Source: Pseudomonadota bacterium (lineage in GTDB: Bacteria > Desulfobacterota > Desulfarculia > Desulfarculales > Desulfarculaceae). Taken from it: a DNA stretch of 64,000 bases. How positions within the stretch are numbered: the stretch's first letter is position 1; the number at the start of each line of letters is the position of its first letter. The notes beneath the pieces were generated by a model. That model saw only the letters and a program-made list of their open reading frames with translations, did not search any database and was not told the origin of the DNA. The stretch lies in the NCBI GenBank assembly GCA_018902755.1, contig JAHIQI010000071.1, forward strand, positions 1 through 64,000, written 5' to 3'. This document shows positions 41,569 to 50,376 of the stretch, one piece after another. Position numbers and translations under genes: made by a program.

Positions 41569-42914
41569 ACGACATTCTGCTCATCGAGGACGATCACGCC
41601 CTGCGCGAATCCCTGGAGATGTTTCTGCAGGAAAAGGGCTGCCGGGTGCAGAGCGCGGCCACCGGTGAAGAGGGCCTCAGGCTGTGGCGGGAGATATCGC
41701 CCCAGGTGATCATCCTGGATGTGCGCCTGCCGGACATCTCGGGCCTGGAGATGCTGCCACGCATCACCCGCCAGGACCCGGAGGTCAAGGTGATCGTCAT
41801 CACCGCCTTCCACGACATGGAGACCACCATCGAGGCCATGCGCCTGGGGGCCTACGACTACCTACGCAAGCCCATCAAGGTGCACGAGCTGGACCGGGCC
41901 ATAGACAAGGCCATGCACATCGCCCTGGCCACCCGGGACAGCCGCCCGGTGGTGGGCCACGACCAGCCGCCCGACCCCCGCAACCGCATCATCGGCGACA
42001 CCCCCACCATGCACGCCATCTACAAGACCATCGGCCTCTTATCGCGCAACCAGGCCTCAGTGCTGGTCATGGGCGAGACCGGCTGCGGCAAGGAGCTGAT
42101 CGCCCGGGTCATCCACGATTCCTCGCCCAACCGCGAGGAGCCCTTCGTCACCGTGGACTGCACCACCCTGGTGGACAACCTGTTGGAGTCGGAGCTGTTC
42201 GGCCATGCCCGGGGGGCCTTCACCGGGGCGGTGGAGACCAAGAAGGGCCGCCTGGAGCTGGCCGGGCGGGGCACCATCTTTTTCGACGAGGTGGGAGACC
42301 TGCCCCTGGCCCTACAGGCCAAGCTGCTCAGGTTTCTGGAATACCGCGAGTTCACCCCGGTGGGCAGCAACCAGGTGCACCGCTCCCAGGCCCGCATCAT
42401 CGCGGCCACCAACCAGGACTTGGAGGCCATGGTCCAGGCCAAGAGCTTCCGCCAGGATTTGATGTTCCGCCTCAAGGTGGTGAGCATCAAGGTGCCGCCC
42501 CTGCGGCGGCGCCTGGCCGACCTGCCGGACTTGGTGCAGTTCTTCCTGTTCCAGATCAACCAGGAGCTCAACACCCGGGTGACCAGGGTGGAGGAGGCGG
42601 CCATGGACCGCCTCAGGGAGCACCCCTGGCCGGGCAACGTGCGCGAGCTCAGGAACGTGCTGACCAAGGCGGCCCTGGATTCCCGGGGCGCGGTGCTCCT
42701 GGCCGACGCGGTGGACGCGGCCCTGGACGCCGCCGGGGCCGGAGCCTCCGGCGAAATGGACCTGCGCAGCCTGGACGAGATGGAGCAGGAGCACATCGCC
42801 TCCACCCTGGACCAGACCGAGTGGAACATCTCCGCAGCCGCCCGCTCCCTGGGGGTGTCCCGGCCCACCCTGCGCAAGCGCATGGCCCGCTACGGCCTCA
42901 AGCGCCCGGTCTAG
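41556..42914 (+). CDS. NtrC-family sigma-54-dependent response regulator
   Basis: 452 residues. Receiver domain with Asp55 (VIILDVRLPDISG), AAA+ domain with Walker A GETGCGKE, GAFTGA loop (ARGAFTGAVETKKG), Walker B TIFFDEVGDL, and a Fis-type HTH (WNISAAARSLGVSRPTLRKR). A TTG start at 41556 is chosen because GAGG precedes it by five bases; it overlaps the kinase gene by 13 bases. It ends 160 bases before a -24/-12 promoter, so it most likely activates the LIV-type transporter operon in response to the RsbRD-PAS kinase. Confidence 0.92.
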   Translation: MDKLNDILLIEDDHALRESLEMFLQEKGCRVQSAATGEEGLRLWREISPQVIILDVRLPDISGLEMLPRITRQDPEVKVIVITAFHDMETTIEAMRLGAYDYLRKPIKVHELDRAIDKAMHIALATRDSRPVVGHDQPPDPRNRIIGDTPTMHAIYKTIGLLSRNQASVLVMGETGCGKELIARVIHDSSPNREEPFVTVDCTTLVDNLLESELFGHARGAFTGAVETKKGRLELAGRGTIFFDEVGDLPLALQAKLLRFLEYREFTPVGSNQVHRSQARIIAATNQDLEAMVQAKSFRQDLMFRLKVVSIKVPPLRRRLADLPDLVQFFLFQINQELNTRVTRVEEAAMDRLREHPWPGNVRELRNVLTKAALDSRGAVLLADAVDAALDAAGAGASGEMDLRSLDEMEQEHIASTLDQTEWNISAAARSLGVSRPTLRKRMARYGLKRPV

Positions 42915-42933
42915 GCCCCCCAACCCCTATCCA

Positions 42934-42952
42934 CTGGAAAGCCCTTTTCCAG
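42934..42952 (+). promoter_or_regulatory. dyad-symmetric site, candidate enhancer for the sigma-54 promoter
   Basis: CTGGAAA-N5-TTTCCAG, a perfect 7-bp dyad centred about 131 bases before the -24 element. Consistent with binding of the Fis-type HTH dimer of the upstream NtrC-family regulator (inference). Confidence 0.55.
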
Positions 42953-43073
42953 GACGCTAGCAAGAAGCTTTACTTCCGGCCGCTTTCGGGCCCCGCGCCC
43001 CTGCCGCGGCCGCCGGCGTCTTTGGGCGTGATGCCGGTGAGTTGAGGGATGTATTGCGCCTCGCGCCGTCGGC

Positions 43074-43088
43074 GGCATGGGCCTTGCA
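43074..43088 (+). promoter_or_regulatory. sigma-54 (-24/-12) promoter of the LIV-type transporter operon
   Basis: GGCATGGGCCTTGCA: GG at 43074-43075 and GC at 43086-43087 in exact 12-base phase, with the TT before GC. Good match to GGCAC-N5-TTGC. About 45 bases before the small HTH gene. Confidence 0.75.
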
Positions 43089-43131
43089 ATCAACGCCAGT
43101 GTGAAAAATTTTCAATATTTGGTGAACGGGC

Positions 43132-43350
43132 ATGAAAAACACCCGAACCCTACAAGACGCTCGCCAAAGACATATCCGAAAAGTGCTGGCCCACACCAAG
43201 GGCGACATAGAACAAGCCAGCCGCATCCTGGGAATCACTCCGGCGGCTTTGACCAACTTGTTGCGCCAACAAGAGGCGTCGCCGTCCGGGGACGAGAAGC
43301 GGTCTTCGCCAGAACCAAAACGAGGGTGGGAGCATGAAAAAGAAGTTTAG
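43132..43350 (+). CDS. stand-alone Fis-type helix-turn-helix protein
   Basis: 72 residues. Residues about 14-45 (HIRKVLAHTKGDIEQASRIL, then GITPAALTNLLRQQ) match the HTH_8 domain that ends NtrC-family activators, but no AAA+ or receiver domain is attached. The rest is a charged tail. It is the first gene behind the sigma-54 promoter and overlaps the binding-protein gene by 17 bases. It could compete with the activator for the enhancer and provide feedback, or act as a Fis-like architectural factor (both inference). Confidence 0.7.
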   Translation: MKNTRTLQDARQRHIRKVLAHTKGDIEQASRILGITPAALTNLLRQQEASPSGDEKRSSPEPKRGWEHEKEV

Positions 43351-44614
43351 GACGTTTATGGCGCTGGCAGCGATGCTGGCTTTGTTGCTGCCGGCCGGCG
43401 CGGCCCTGGCGGCTGAACCGATCGTGCTGGGGTGCCCGCTGTCCACGGCCTTCCTTTATGGCTGGGACGCCGAGCGGGCCATCAACCTGGCGGTTGAGGA
43501 GATCAACGCCGCCGGCGGGGTCAAGGTGGGCAAAGAAATGCGCCCCCTCAAGGTGGAGGTCATCGACACCCGTGACCTGGAGCCCGGCGTGCCGGTGAGC
43601 GAGGCCCTCATGGGGGTGGAAAAGCTCATCCTGGAAAAACACGCCAACTTCATCGTGGGCGGCCCGGTGCGCTCCGAGGCGGCCCTGGCGGCCATGGCCC
43701 TGCTGTCCAAGCACAAGATGATCTCCATCCTCACCACCGGGGCCCTGACCCCCAAGTACCACGCCATGGTGGGCAAGAACCCGGAGAAGTTCAAGTACCT
43801 GTTCCGCATCTCCGGCGAGGCCAAGTGGATGGTCCTGGGCGAGCTGGTGCCCTGCCTGGAGGACATCGGCAAGCAGTTCAAGCTGGATAAGCTGTTCATC
43901 ATGGTGCAGGACGTGGCTCATGCCCGGGCGGGCGGCGGCATCCTCAAGAAGGTGATGAGCAAGAAGGGCTGGAAGGTCCTGGCCGATCCGGTGGTCTACC
44001 CCACCGGCACCACCGACTTCTCCATGGGCCTGTTGGAGGCCAAGAAGAACGGCGCCCAGGTCATCATCATCTGGATGGACATGCCCGAGAGCGCCATTCT
44101 GCTCAAGCAGTGGTACGACATGAAGGTCCCGGCCCTGCCCTTCGGCACCATCATCGCCGCGGCCGAGCAGCCGGGCTTCTGGAAGGCCACCGACGGCAAG
44201 GGCGAGTACTGCCTGGCCAACGTGGTCAACGCGGGCAACGCCCCCAGCGAGGCCACGCCCTGGACCATGAAGTTCGTAAACGCCTACCAGAAGAAGTACG
44301 GCATGGAGCCCGAGGGCTACGGCACCTCCTCCAGCTACATGGCGGTCTACGTGCTCAAGGACGCCATCGAGCGGGCGGGCACCCTCAACTCCGACAAGGT
44401 GGCCGACGCTCTCAAGAAGACCGACCTGATGGGCGTGTACGGCCGCATCCGTTTCGATCCCAAGACCAACCAGATCATACCCAGCCTGGACCCCAAGGAA
44501 GGCGCGGTGGGCACCGTGTTCCAGTGGCAGGCCGGCAAGCGGGTGGTGGTGTTCCCGCCCAAGATCGCCACCGGCAAGATCCTGCTGCCTCCTTGGATGA
44601 AGCAGGGCAAGTAA
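43334..44614 (+). CDS. branched-chain amino acid-type ABC transporter substrate-binding protein
   Basis: 426 residues. Signal peptide about 1-27 (ending ALAAEP), then a periplasmic type-1 binding fold (LGCPLSTAFLYGWDAERAINLAVEEINAAGG in two strands, VIDTRDL, FIVGGPVRSEAALA). LivJ/LivK family; members also bind aromatic acids, amides and urea. The downstream acyl-CoA ligase suggests that the ligand here may be an organic acid rather than leucine. A ribosome site (GGGTGGGAG) lies just before the ATG. Confidence 0.9.
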   Translation: MKKKFRTFMALAAMLALLLPAGAALAAEPIVLGCPLSTAFLYGWDAERAINLAVEEINAAGGVKVGKEMRPLKVEVIDTRDLEPGVPVSEALMGVEKLILEKHANFIVGGPVRSEAALAAMALLSKHKMISILTTGALTPKYHAMVGKNPEKFKYLFRISGEAKWMVLGELVPCLEDIGKQFKLDKLFIMVQDVAHARAGGGILKKVMSKKGWKVLADPVVYPTGTTDFSMGLLEAKKNGAQVIIIWMDMPESAILLKQWYDMKVPALPFGTIIAAAEQPGFWKATDGKGEYCLANVVNAGNAPSEATPWTMKFVNAYQKKYGMEPEGYGTSSSYMAVYVLKDAIERAGTLNSDKVADALKKTDLMGVYGRIRFDPKTNQIIPSLDPKEGAVGTVFQWQAGKRVVVFPPKIATGKILLPPWMKQGK

Positions 44615-44640
44615 CCGTCGCCCGCACCCTTTGAACCACG

Positions 44641-44672
44641 GCGCACCGGTCCGCCAGACCGGGCCGGTGCGC
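44641..44672 (+). other. intercistronic hairpin between binding-protein and permease genes
   Basis: GCGCACCGG (44641-44649) pairs with CCGGTGCGC (44664-44672), with inner pairing possible. No T-run. Such hairpins commonly raise binding-protein over permease mRNA by blocking 3' decay or stopping part of transcription. Confidence 0.6.
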
Positions 44673-44696
44673 TCCAACCAAGGGCATAAGTTAAAG

Positions 44697-45563
44697 ATGG
44701 ACATACTTATCTACGGGGTGATCAACAGCGCCACCCTGGCCCTCATGGCCTTGGGCTTCACCCTGGTCTACGGAGTCAGCCGCCTGCCCAACTTCGCCCA
44801 CGGCGCCCTGTACGTGCTGGCCGGTTACATCTGCTGGCTGTTGCTCAACCGCCTGGGCCTGCCCTACATCCTGGCCATCGCCCTGGCCCTGGGCCTGGTG
44901 GCCGTGGTGGGCGGGGCCATGTACCAGCTCATCCTGGTGCGCATCCGGGGCATGTCCATCAGCGAGATCATCGCCTCCTACGCCATCGGCCTGGCCATCC
45001 TGGAAGGCCTGCGCTGGGGCGGGCTAAAGGGCGGCACCTTCACCCTGCCCGCCTTCTTGGAGGGCAGCGTGGACATCGCCGGGGTGTCGGTGGACTTCCA
45101 GCGCATCCTGGTGGTGGTGCTGGGAGCGCTGTTGGTGGGGCTGCTCTACTTCTTCGTCAATCACACCCGCCTGGGCCTGGCGCTCAAGGGCATGGCCCAG
45201 GACGAGCGGGCCGCCCTGACCCTGGGCATCGACAGCGACCGCATGGCCGTGGCCTCCATGGCCCTGGGCTCGCTCAGCGCGGCGGTGGCCGCCCTTATCC
45301 TGCTGCCCCTGGGCAGCATCGTGGTGGAGGCGGGCTACCACGTGCTCATCATGGCCGTGGCCGTGTGCATCGTGGGCGGGCTGGGCTCCTGGACCGGGGC
45401 CATCCTGGCCGCGTTCGTGATCGGCTTCGCCCAGATCCTCACCACGGCCTACCTGGGGGCCCACTTCCAGGTGGTTGTGGCCATCCTGGCCATCATCCTC
45501 ACCCTGATACTTCGGCCCTCGGGCCTGTTCGGCAAACAAAAAGAGCTGGAAGAGAGGGTCTAG
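44697..45563 (+). CDS. livH: LIV-type ABC transporter permease
   Basis: 288 residues, about eight membrane helices. LivH signatures: GFTLVYGVSRLPNFAHGALYVLAGY near the N-terminus (split by the first helix), RLGLALKGMAQDERAALTLGID for the coupling loop, and a final LRPSGLFGKQ. ATG 44697 is used; the frame is open from 44631 through the hairpin. Forms the inner-membrane channel with the LivM protein that follows after three bases. Confidence 0.9.
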   Translation: MDILIYGVINSATLALMALGFTLVYGVSRLPNFAHGALYVLAGYICWLLLNRLGLPYILAIALALGLVAVVGGAMYQLILVRIRGMSISEIIASYAIGLAILEGLRWGGLKGGTFTLPAFLEGSVDIAGVSVDFQRILVVVLGALLVGLLYFFVNHTRLGLALKGMAQDERAALTLGIDSDRMAVASMALGSLSAAVAALILLPLGSIVVEAGYHVLIMAVAVCIVGGLGSWTGAILAAFVIGFAQILTTAYLGAHFQVVVAILAIILTLILRPSGLFGKQKELEERV

Positions 45564-45566
45564 CCC

Positions 45567-46589
45567 ATGGCCAAGGCACATGAATCAAGACGCAAGGAAC
45601 GCCTGGACCGCGGGGTCAAGGTGCGCTCCGACGGGGTATACGCCGTGGCCTCCTGGCGGGAGATGGCCTTTTTGCTGGGCCCGCGCCTGCTGTTGATCGC
45701 GGGCCTGATGGTCATGCCCCTGGTGCTGTGGCCGGCGCCTTATTGGCAGAAGGTGCTCACCATCATCTGCATCTACTCCCTGCTGGCCATCGGCTTCGAC
45801 TTCCTGGCCCATTACGTGGGGCTGGTCAGCCTGGGCGGGGCGCTCTACATCGGGGTGGGGGCCTACATCTCGGCCCTTTTGAACACCGAGATGGGCCTGC
45901 CCCTGTGGGCCACCATCCCCCTGGCCACGGTCTTGGGAGGCATGGTGTGCACCGTGCTGCTCTGGCCCTGCCTGCCGCTCAGGGGAGTCTACTTCGCCAT
46001 CGTCAGCCTGATGTTTCCCCTGCTGGCCGCGCGGCTCATCGAGGCCTTCGACATCTTCGGCGGCACCGACGGCATCATGGGCCTGGACGGCTTCCCCAAC
46101 AAGTGGAGCGAGATGTACGTGCTCATCATCTGCCTCCTCTTGGCCCTGTTCGCCCTAAGGCGACTGGTCAACGAGGACGTGGGCCTGGTGTTCCGGGGAG
46201 TCAAGGACAACGACCAGTCGGTCAAGGCCAGCGGCATAGACATCACTCGGTACAAGGCCCTGGGGGTGTTCATCGCCTCTTCCCTGGGCTGCCTGGGCGG
46301 TGCCTGTTTGGCTCACATCTACATGTGGGCGGGCATCAGCCAGTTCGCCCTGGACTTCTCCATCATCCCCATCGCGGCCACGGTGGTGGGCGGGGGCGGC
46401 ACCCTGGCCGGGCCGGTGATCGGCTGCCTGATCCTGGTGCCCATCTCCGAACTGCTCCGGGACTTCGGCACTCTTCGCATCGCGGTCTACGCCCTGATCC
46501 TCATGGCCTTCATCGTGTTCAAGAGCGAGGGGCTCATGAGCTACGGGGCCCGCAAGTACAACCAATTCGAGCACTGGGTGGAGATATAG
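45567..46589 (+). CDS. livM: LIV-type ABC transporter permease
   Basis: 340 residues. A basic N-terminal cytoplasmic stretch of about 30 residues, then membrane helices with LivM features (YSLLAIGFDFLAHYVGLVSLGGALYIGVGAY; GLVFRGVKDNDQSVKASGID as the EAA-like coupling loop; GGGGTLAGPVIG). Second half of the permease heterodimer. Confidence 0.9.
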   Translation: MAKAHESRRKERLDRGVKVRSDGVYAVASWREMAFLLGPRLLLIAGLMVMPLVLWPAPYWQKVLTIICIYSLLAIGFDFLAHYVGLVSLGGALYIGVGAYISALLNTEMGLPLWATIPLATVLGGMVCTVLLWPCLPLRGVYFAIVSLMFPLLAARLIEAFDIFGGTDGIMGLDGFPNKWSEMYVLIICLLLALFALRRLVNEDVGLVFRGVKDNDQSVKASGIDITRYKALGVFIASSLGCLGGACLAHIYMWAGISQFALDFSIIPIAATVVGGGGTLAGPVIGCLILVPISELLRDFGTLRIAVYALILMAFIVFKSEGLMSYGARKYNQFEHWVEI

Positions 46590-46590
46590 C

Positions 46591-47370
46591 ATGGCGGGCG
46601 AGCCCATCCTGAGCGTGCGCGACGTGAACAAGACCTTCGGCGGGGTCAAGGCCCTCACCGAGGTTAGCTTCAACCTGATGCCCGGCAACATCCTGGGGGT
46701 GATCGGCCCCAACGGCAGCGGCAAGACCACCCTGGTCAACGTGATCACCGGGTTCGTCAAGGCCGACAGCGGCCAGGTGCTCTACAAGGGCAAGGATTTG
46801 GTGGGTACGGCCCCTCACAAAATCGCCGACCGGGGGCTAACCCGCACCTTCCAGGTGATGCGCCCCTACTACAGCCTGCCCGCCTACAAGAACCTCATCG
46901 TGCCCCTGTTCAGCCCACGGGCCAGGCGCACCGGAGGCTGGCGGGGCGGGGGGCGCATGGGCTCCCGGGACACCGTGGCCGTGGACATCCTGGAGGAGAT
47001 CGGCTTTGAGCGCGAATCCTACGTGCCCTACAAGACCGCCTCCAGCCTGCCCACCGGCTACCTGAAGCGGCTGGAGCTGGCCCGCTGCCTGGCGCTGAGA
47101 CCCGAGATCATCATCTGCGACGAGGTGTTTTCCGGCCTGTCCATGAGTGAGATGGCCTCCATGGTGCCGCTGATGGAAAAGCTCCAGATGGAGGGCATCA
47201 CCCTGATCATGGTGGAGCACCGTTTGCGCGAGCTGTTCCGCTTGGCCAACCGGGTGATGGTCTTGAACTTCGGGGCCAAGATCGCCGAGGGGGTGCCGGT
47301 GGAGGTCATGGCGGACAAGCAGGTGAAGGAAGCCTACTTCGGCTCCGAGGAGGTCTTCAGCTATGTTTGA
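46591..47370 (+). CDS. livG: LIV-type ABC transporter ATP-binding protein (LivG-like)
   Basis: 259 residues. Walker A GPNGSGKTT, Q-loop region TFQVMRPY, Walker B IIICDEVFSGL, and H-loop VEHRLREL. The signature reads LPTGYLKRLELAR where LivG usually has LPYGxQRRLEIAR, and the D-loop side has DEVFSGLS rather than DEPxAGM. An inserted basic Arg/Gly stretch (ARRTGGWRGGGRMG) lies in the helical domain. Still likely active. Overlaps the next ATPase gene by eight bases. Confidence 0.88.
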   Translation: MAGEPILSVRDVNKTFGGVKALTEVSFNLMPGNILGVIGPNGSGKTTLVNVITGFVKADSGQVLYKGKDLVGTAPHKIADRGLTRTFQVMRPYYSLPAYKNLIVPLFSPRARRTGGWRGGGRMGSRDTVAVDILEEIGFERESYVPYKTASSLPTGYLKRLELARCLALRPEIIICDEVFSGLSMSEMASMVPLMEKLQMEGITLIMVEHRLRELFRLANRVMVLNFGAKIAEGVPVEVMADKQVKEAYFGSEEVFSYV

Positions 47371-48109
47371 GGCTCTGGGCCTGATGGTCTTCTACGAAAA
47401 CATGCTGGCCTTAAACAACGTGAGCCTGGCCTGCGGTGACAACCAGATCGTGGGCGTGTTCGGGGCCAACAGCGCGGGCAAGTCCACCCTGATGTACACC
47501 CTGAGCGGCATCATGGATGACATCGCCAAAAAAGAGCAGATGGCCGGCGGCGAGCGTATCACCCTGAGGGGGCGCATCAACTACAAGGGCCGGGACATCA
47601 GCCACGACAAGCCCTCCAAGCGGGCCAAGGCGGGCATCATCCTCTGCCCCGAGCGGCGGCGCATCTTCCCGGAAAGCTCGGTGTTGGAGAACCTGAAGAT
47701 CGGCGGCTATCTGGCCAACCCGGACCAGGCCGCCGAGACCCTGGAATACGTGTTCAAGATCTTCCCGCCGCTGACCAAGATCGTGCGCCGCCTGGGCGGC
47801 TTCCTATCCGGCGGCGAGCAGCAGATGCTGGCCATAGGCCGGGCCCTGATGGCCCAGCCCAAGTTGCTCTTGTTGGACGAGCCTCTCCTGGGCCTGTCCC
47901 CGGCCATCCAGTACTGGCTGGCCAAGTCCATCAAGGAGATCGCCGAGGAGCGGGGAGTGGCCATCATCGTGGCCGAGCAGTACGCACGGCCCATCATGCC
48001 CATCATCGACTACGGCTACATCCTGGAAAACGGCTCGGCGGTGGTCGAAGGGGACAAGGACGATTTGATGAACAACCCCGACGTCAAGTCGGCCTATTTC
48101 GGGGCCTAA
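47363..48109 (+). CDS. livF: LIV-type ABC transporter ATP-binding protein (LivF-like)
   Basis: 248 residues with canonical elements: Walker A FGANSAGKST, LivF-specific CPERRRIFPESSVLENL, signature LSGGEQQMLAIGRAL, Walker B LLLLDEPLLGLSP. Pairs with the LivG-like subunit. Followed three bases later by an acyl-CoA ligase gene in the same operon. Confidence 0.92.
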   Translation: MFEALGLMVFYENMLALNNVSLACGDNQIVGVFGANSAGKSTLMYTLSGIMDDIAKKEQMAGGERITLRGRINYKGRDISHDKPSKRAKAGIILCPERRRIFPESSVLENLKIGGYLANPDQAAETLEYVFKIFPPLTKIVRRLGGFLSGGEQQMLAIGRALMAQPKLLLLDEPLLGLSPAIQYWLAKSIKEIAEERGVAIIVAEQYARPIMPIIDYGYILENGSAVVEGDKDDLMNNPDVKSAYFGA

Positions 48110-48112
48110 GTT

Positions 48113-49762
48113 ATGTCAATCCAACCGGAATTCACCTACACCCGCTTCGAGCAGGCCGCGGCCAAGTTCCCCCACAACGCGGCGCTCATCTTCCTGGGAC
48201 AGCGCTTTACCTACGCCAAGCTGAAAGACATGGTGGATCGCTTCGCCACGGGCCTGGCCCAGCGGGGCATCGGCCGGGGCGACCGGGTGCTGCTCTACCT
48301 CAGCAACAGCCCCCAACTGGTCATCGCCTGGCTGGCTACCCAGAAGATCGGGGCGGTGGTGGTGCTGGTCTCGCCCATCTACACCAGCCACGAGATCGCC
48401 TACATGGTGGCGGACTCCAAGGCCAAGGCCATCATCTGCCACGACACCAACTACGGCTACGTGGCCGAAATCCTGGAGGGCAGCGGCCTGGAGCTGGTTA
48501 TCGTCACCAGCCTGCTGGATATGGTATCGCCATTTAAGCGTTTGGTGGCCGCCATGTTCGACAAGGCCCCCACCGGCACGGTGAAGGGCGGGCCGGAGAC
48601 GGTGTGGTTCAAGAAAATCCTGGCCGCCCCGCCCCGCCCCCCGGCGGTGGAGCTGGACCCGGTGAAAGACCTCTCCTACATTCTCTACACCGGCGGTACC
48701 ACCGGCTTCCCCAAGGGAGTGCCGGGCAACCACTGGGGCCACTGCTCCTACGTGGCCGACGTGATGCACGACGTTCTGGAGGGCCACGTCAGGCCGGGCC
48801 GGGACACCTACATCGCCATCAACCCCCTGTTCCACATCATGGCCCTGGGCCTGCTGATGGCCCTGGGGCTGAACCAGGGCAACACCACGGTGCTCATGCC
48901 CCAGCCCCACGTGGACGCCATCCTGGACGCCATCCAGCGCTACAAGGTGCGCTGGATGCTGGGGGTGCCCGCCCTGTACCGCATGATTCTGGAAAACGAC
49001 CGCCAGCATTTCTACGACATCAGCTCCCTGACCTACTGCTACTGCGGCGGTGACGTGCTGCCCCGGGAGGTGCTGGCCCGCTGGAAGGAGCGGGTGGGCT
49101 CGCCCATCTACCAGGTCTACGGCTCCACCGAGGCGGGCCATGTGACCTACAGCCGCATCGACGCCGGGGAGCCGCCTCAAATGAGCATCGGGGTGCCGCT
49201 TACCAGCCGCCGGGTGCTGCTGGTGGAGCCCGACACCCTGGAGATCTCCACCCCCGGCGAATTGGGCGAGCTGTTGGTAACCAGCGACCACGCCATGAAG
49301 GAGTATCTCAACAAGCCCGAGGAGACCGCCGCCGCCTTCGTGGCCCTCAGGGGCGAGATCTACTACCGCACCGGAGACTTCGTGAAGCAGGGCGAGGACG
49401 GCCAGATCTACTACGTGGAGCGCTCGGCCGACATTCTCAAGCACAAGGGCTACCGGGTCAGCGCCTCGGAGATCGAGGCGGTGCTCCAGGACCACCCCGT
49501 GGTGGTGGGGGCCTGCGTGGTGGGGGTGCCCGACCCCAAAGTGGGCGAGCGCATCAAGGCCATCGTGGTGATGAAGGAGGACGCCAAGGGGGTGGGGGCC
49601 ACCGAGCTTATCCGCTTCTGCCGCGACCGCCTGGCCGGTTACAAGGTGCCTTCCTACATAGAGTTCCGTGATATGCTGCCCAAATCCAAGGTGGGCAAGC
49701 TGCTCAGGCGCGAGATCCGCGACGAGGAGCGCCGCCGCCAGGAAAAGGAAAAAACCGCCTGA
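48113..49762 (+). CDS. AMP-forming acyl-CoA ligase (FadD-like)
   Basis: 549 residues. ATP loop YTGGTTGFPKG, A5 motif YGSTEAGHVTYS, YYRTGDFVKQGEDGQIYYVERSADILKHKG (A7-A8, in blocks), and catalytic Lys in KSKVGKLLRRE near the C-terminus. Long- or medium-chain type by its TGG start of the P-loop. It is three bases behind the ABC ATPase, so it probably activates the compound imported by the transporter. It is not closely similar to the ligase at 9214, so the two modules handle different acids. Confidence 0.87.
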   Translation: MSIQPEFTYTRFEQAAAKFPHNAALIFLGQRFTYAKLKDMVDRFATGLAQRGIGRGDRVLLYLSNSPQLVIAWLATQKIGAVVVLVSPIYTSHEIAYMVADSKAKAIICHDTNYGYVAEILEGSGLELVIVTSLLDMVSPFKRLVAAMFDKAPTGTVKGGPETVWFKKILAAPPRPPAVELDPVKDLSYILYTGGTTGFPKGVPGNHWGHCSYVADVMHDVLEGHVRPGRDTYIAINPLFHIMALGLLMALGLNQGNTTVLMPQPHVDAILDAIQRYKVRWMLGVPALYRMILENDRQHFYDISSLTYCYCGGDVLPREVLARWKERVGSPIYQVYGSTEAGHVTYSRIDAGEPPQMSIGVPLTSRRVLLVEPDTLEISTPGELGELLVTSDHAMKEYLNKPEETAAAFVALRGEIYYRTGDFVKQGEDGQIYYVERSADILKHKGYRVSASEIEAVLQDHPVVVGACVVGVPDPKVGERIKAIVVMKEDAKGVGATELIRFCRDRLAGYKVPSYIEFRDMLPKSKVGKLLRREIRDEERRRQEKEKTA

Positions 49763-49787
49763 GAAACGGCGCACCGGGAGACAAGCC

Positions 49788-50360
49788 ATGGAATTATTGC
49801 AAGCAATCCAACTACGGCGCAGCGTGCGGGCCTTCGAGTCCACGCCGGTGAGCGACGAGCAGGTCAACTCCCTCATTGAGGCGGCGGTGTGGGCCCCCAG
49901 CCCCCTGCACCAACAGCCCTGGTCCTTCGTGGTCATCCGCGGCGCCGAGGCCAAGGCCAAGGTCAAACAGCTGTGCCAGGCCACCAAACAGGCGGTCATC
50001 GACGGCGGCGGCCCCGGCTGGGTGGGCAAATACAGCTTCGACTTCCTGGACCAGGCCCCGGTTTACGTGGCCGTGCTCTTCGACCCCAAGAAGGCGGGTC
50101 TGGGCTCCTTTTTCAACCAGAGCCGCGGGGCCATGGCGGCGGCGGCGGCGGCGGTGCAAAACCTCATGCTTGCCGCCACCGGGCAGGGGCTGGGCAGCCT
50201 GTGGCTCACCTTCTTCGACCCCCTGAAAATGGCCCAGGCCCTGGGCTCGCCCGAGGGCCTGGATGTGGCGGGCATCATCCCCCTGGGCGTGCCCGCCGAA
50301 AATCCCAAGGCCCCGCCGCGCAAGGCGCCCAAGGTGTTCAGCGACTTCTACGGTCAATAG
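49788..50360 (+). CDS. nitroreductase-family flavoprotein
   Basis: 190 residues. FMN-phosphate site RRSVRAFESTPV at the N-terminus, WAPSPLHQQPWSFVVI, then a second flavin contact near NLMLAATGQGLGSLWL. This family reduces nitro groups, quinones or enoyl-type substrates with NAD(P)H; in CoA-ester pathways some members act as dehydrogenases. Start chosen at ATG 49788 behind GGGAG (49776-49780). Last gene before a strong terminator, so it ends the transporter operon. Confidence 0.85.
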   Translation: MELLQAIQLRRSVRAFESTPVSDEQVNSLIEAAVWAPSPLHQQPWSFVVIRGAEAKAKVKQLCQATKQAVIDGGGPGWVGKYSFDFLDQAPVYVAVLFDPKKAGLGSFFNQSRGAMAAAAAAVQNLMLAATGQGLGSLWLTFFDPLKMAQALGSPEGLDVAGIIPLGVPAENPKAPPRKAPKVFSDFYGQ

Positions 50361-50376
50361 GCCTACCTCTCCCATC

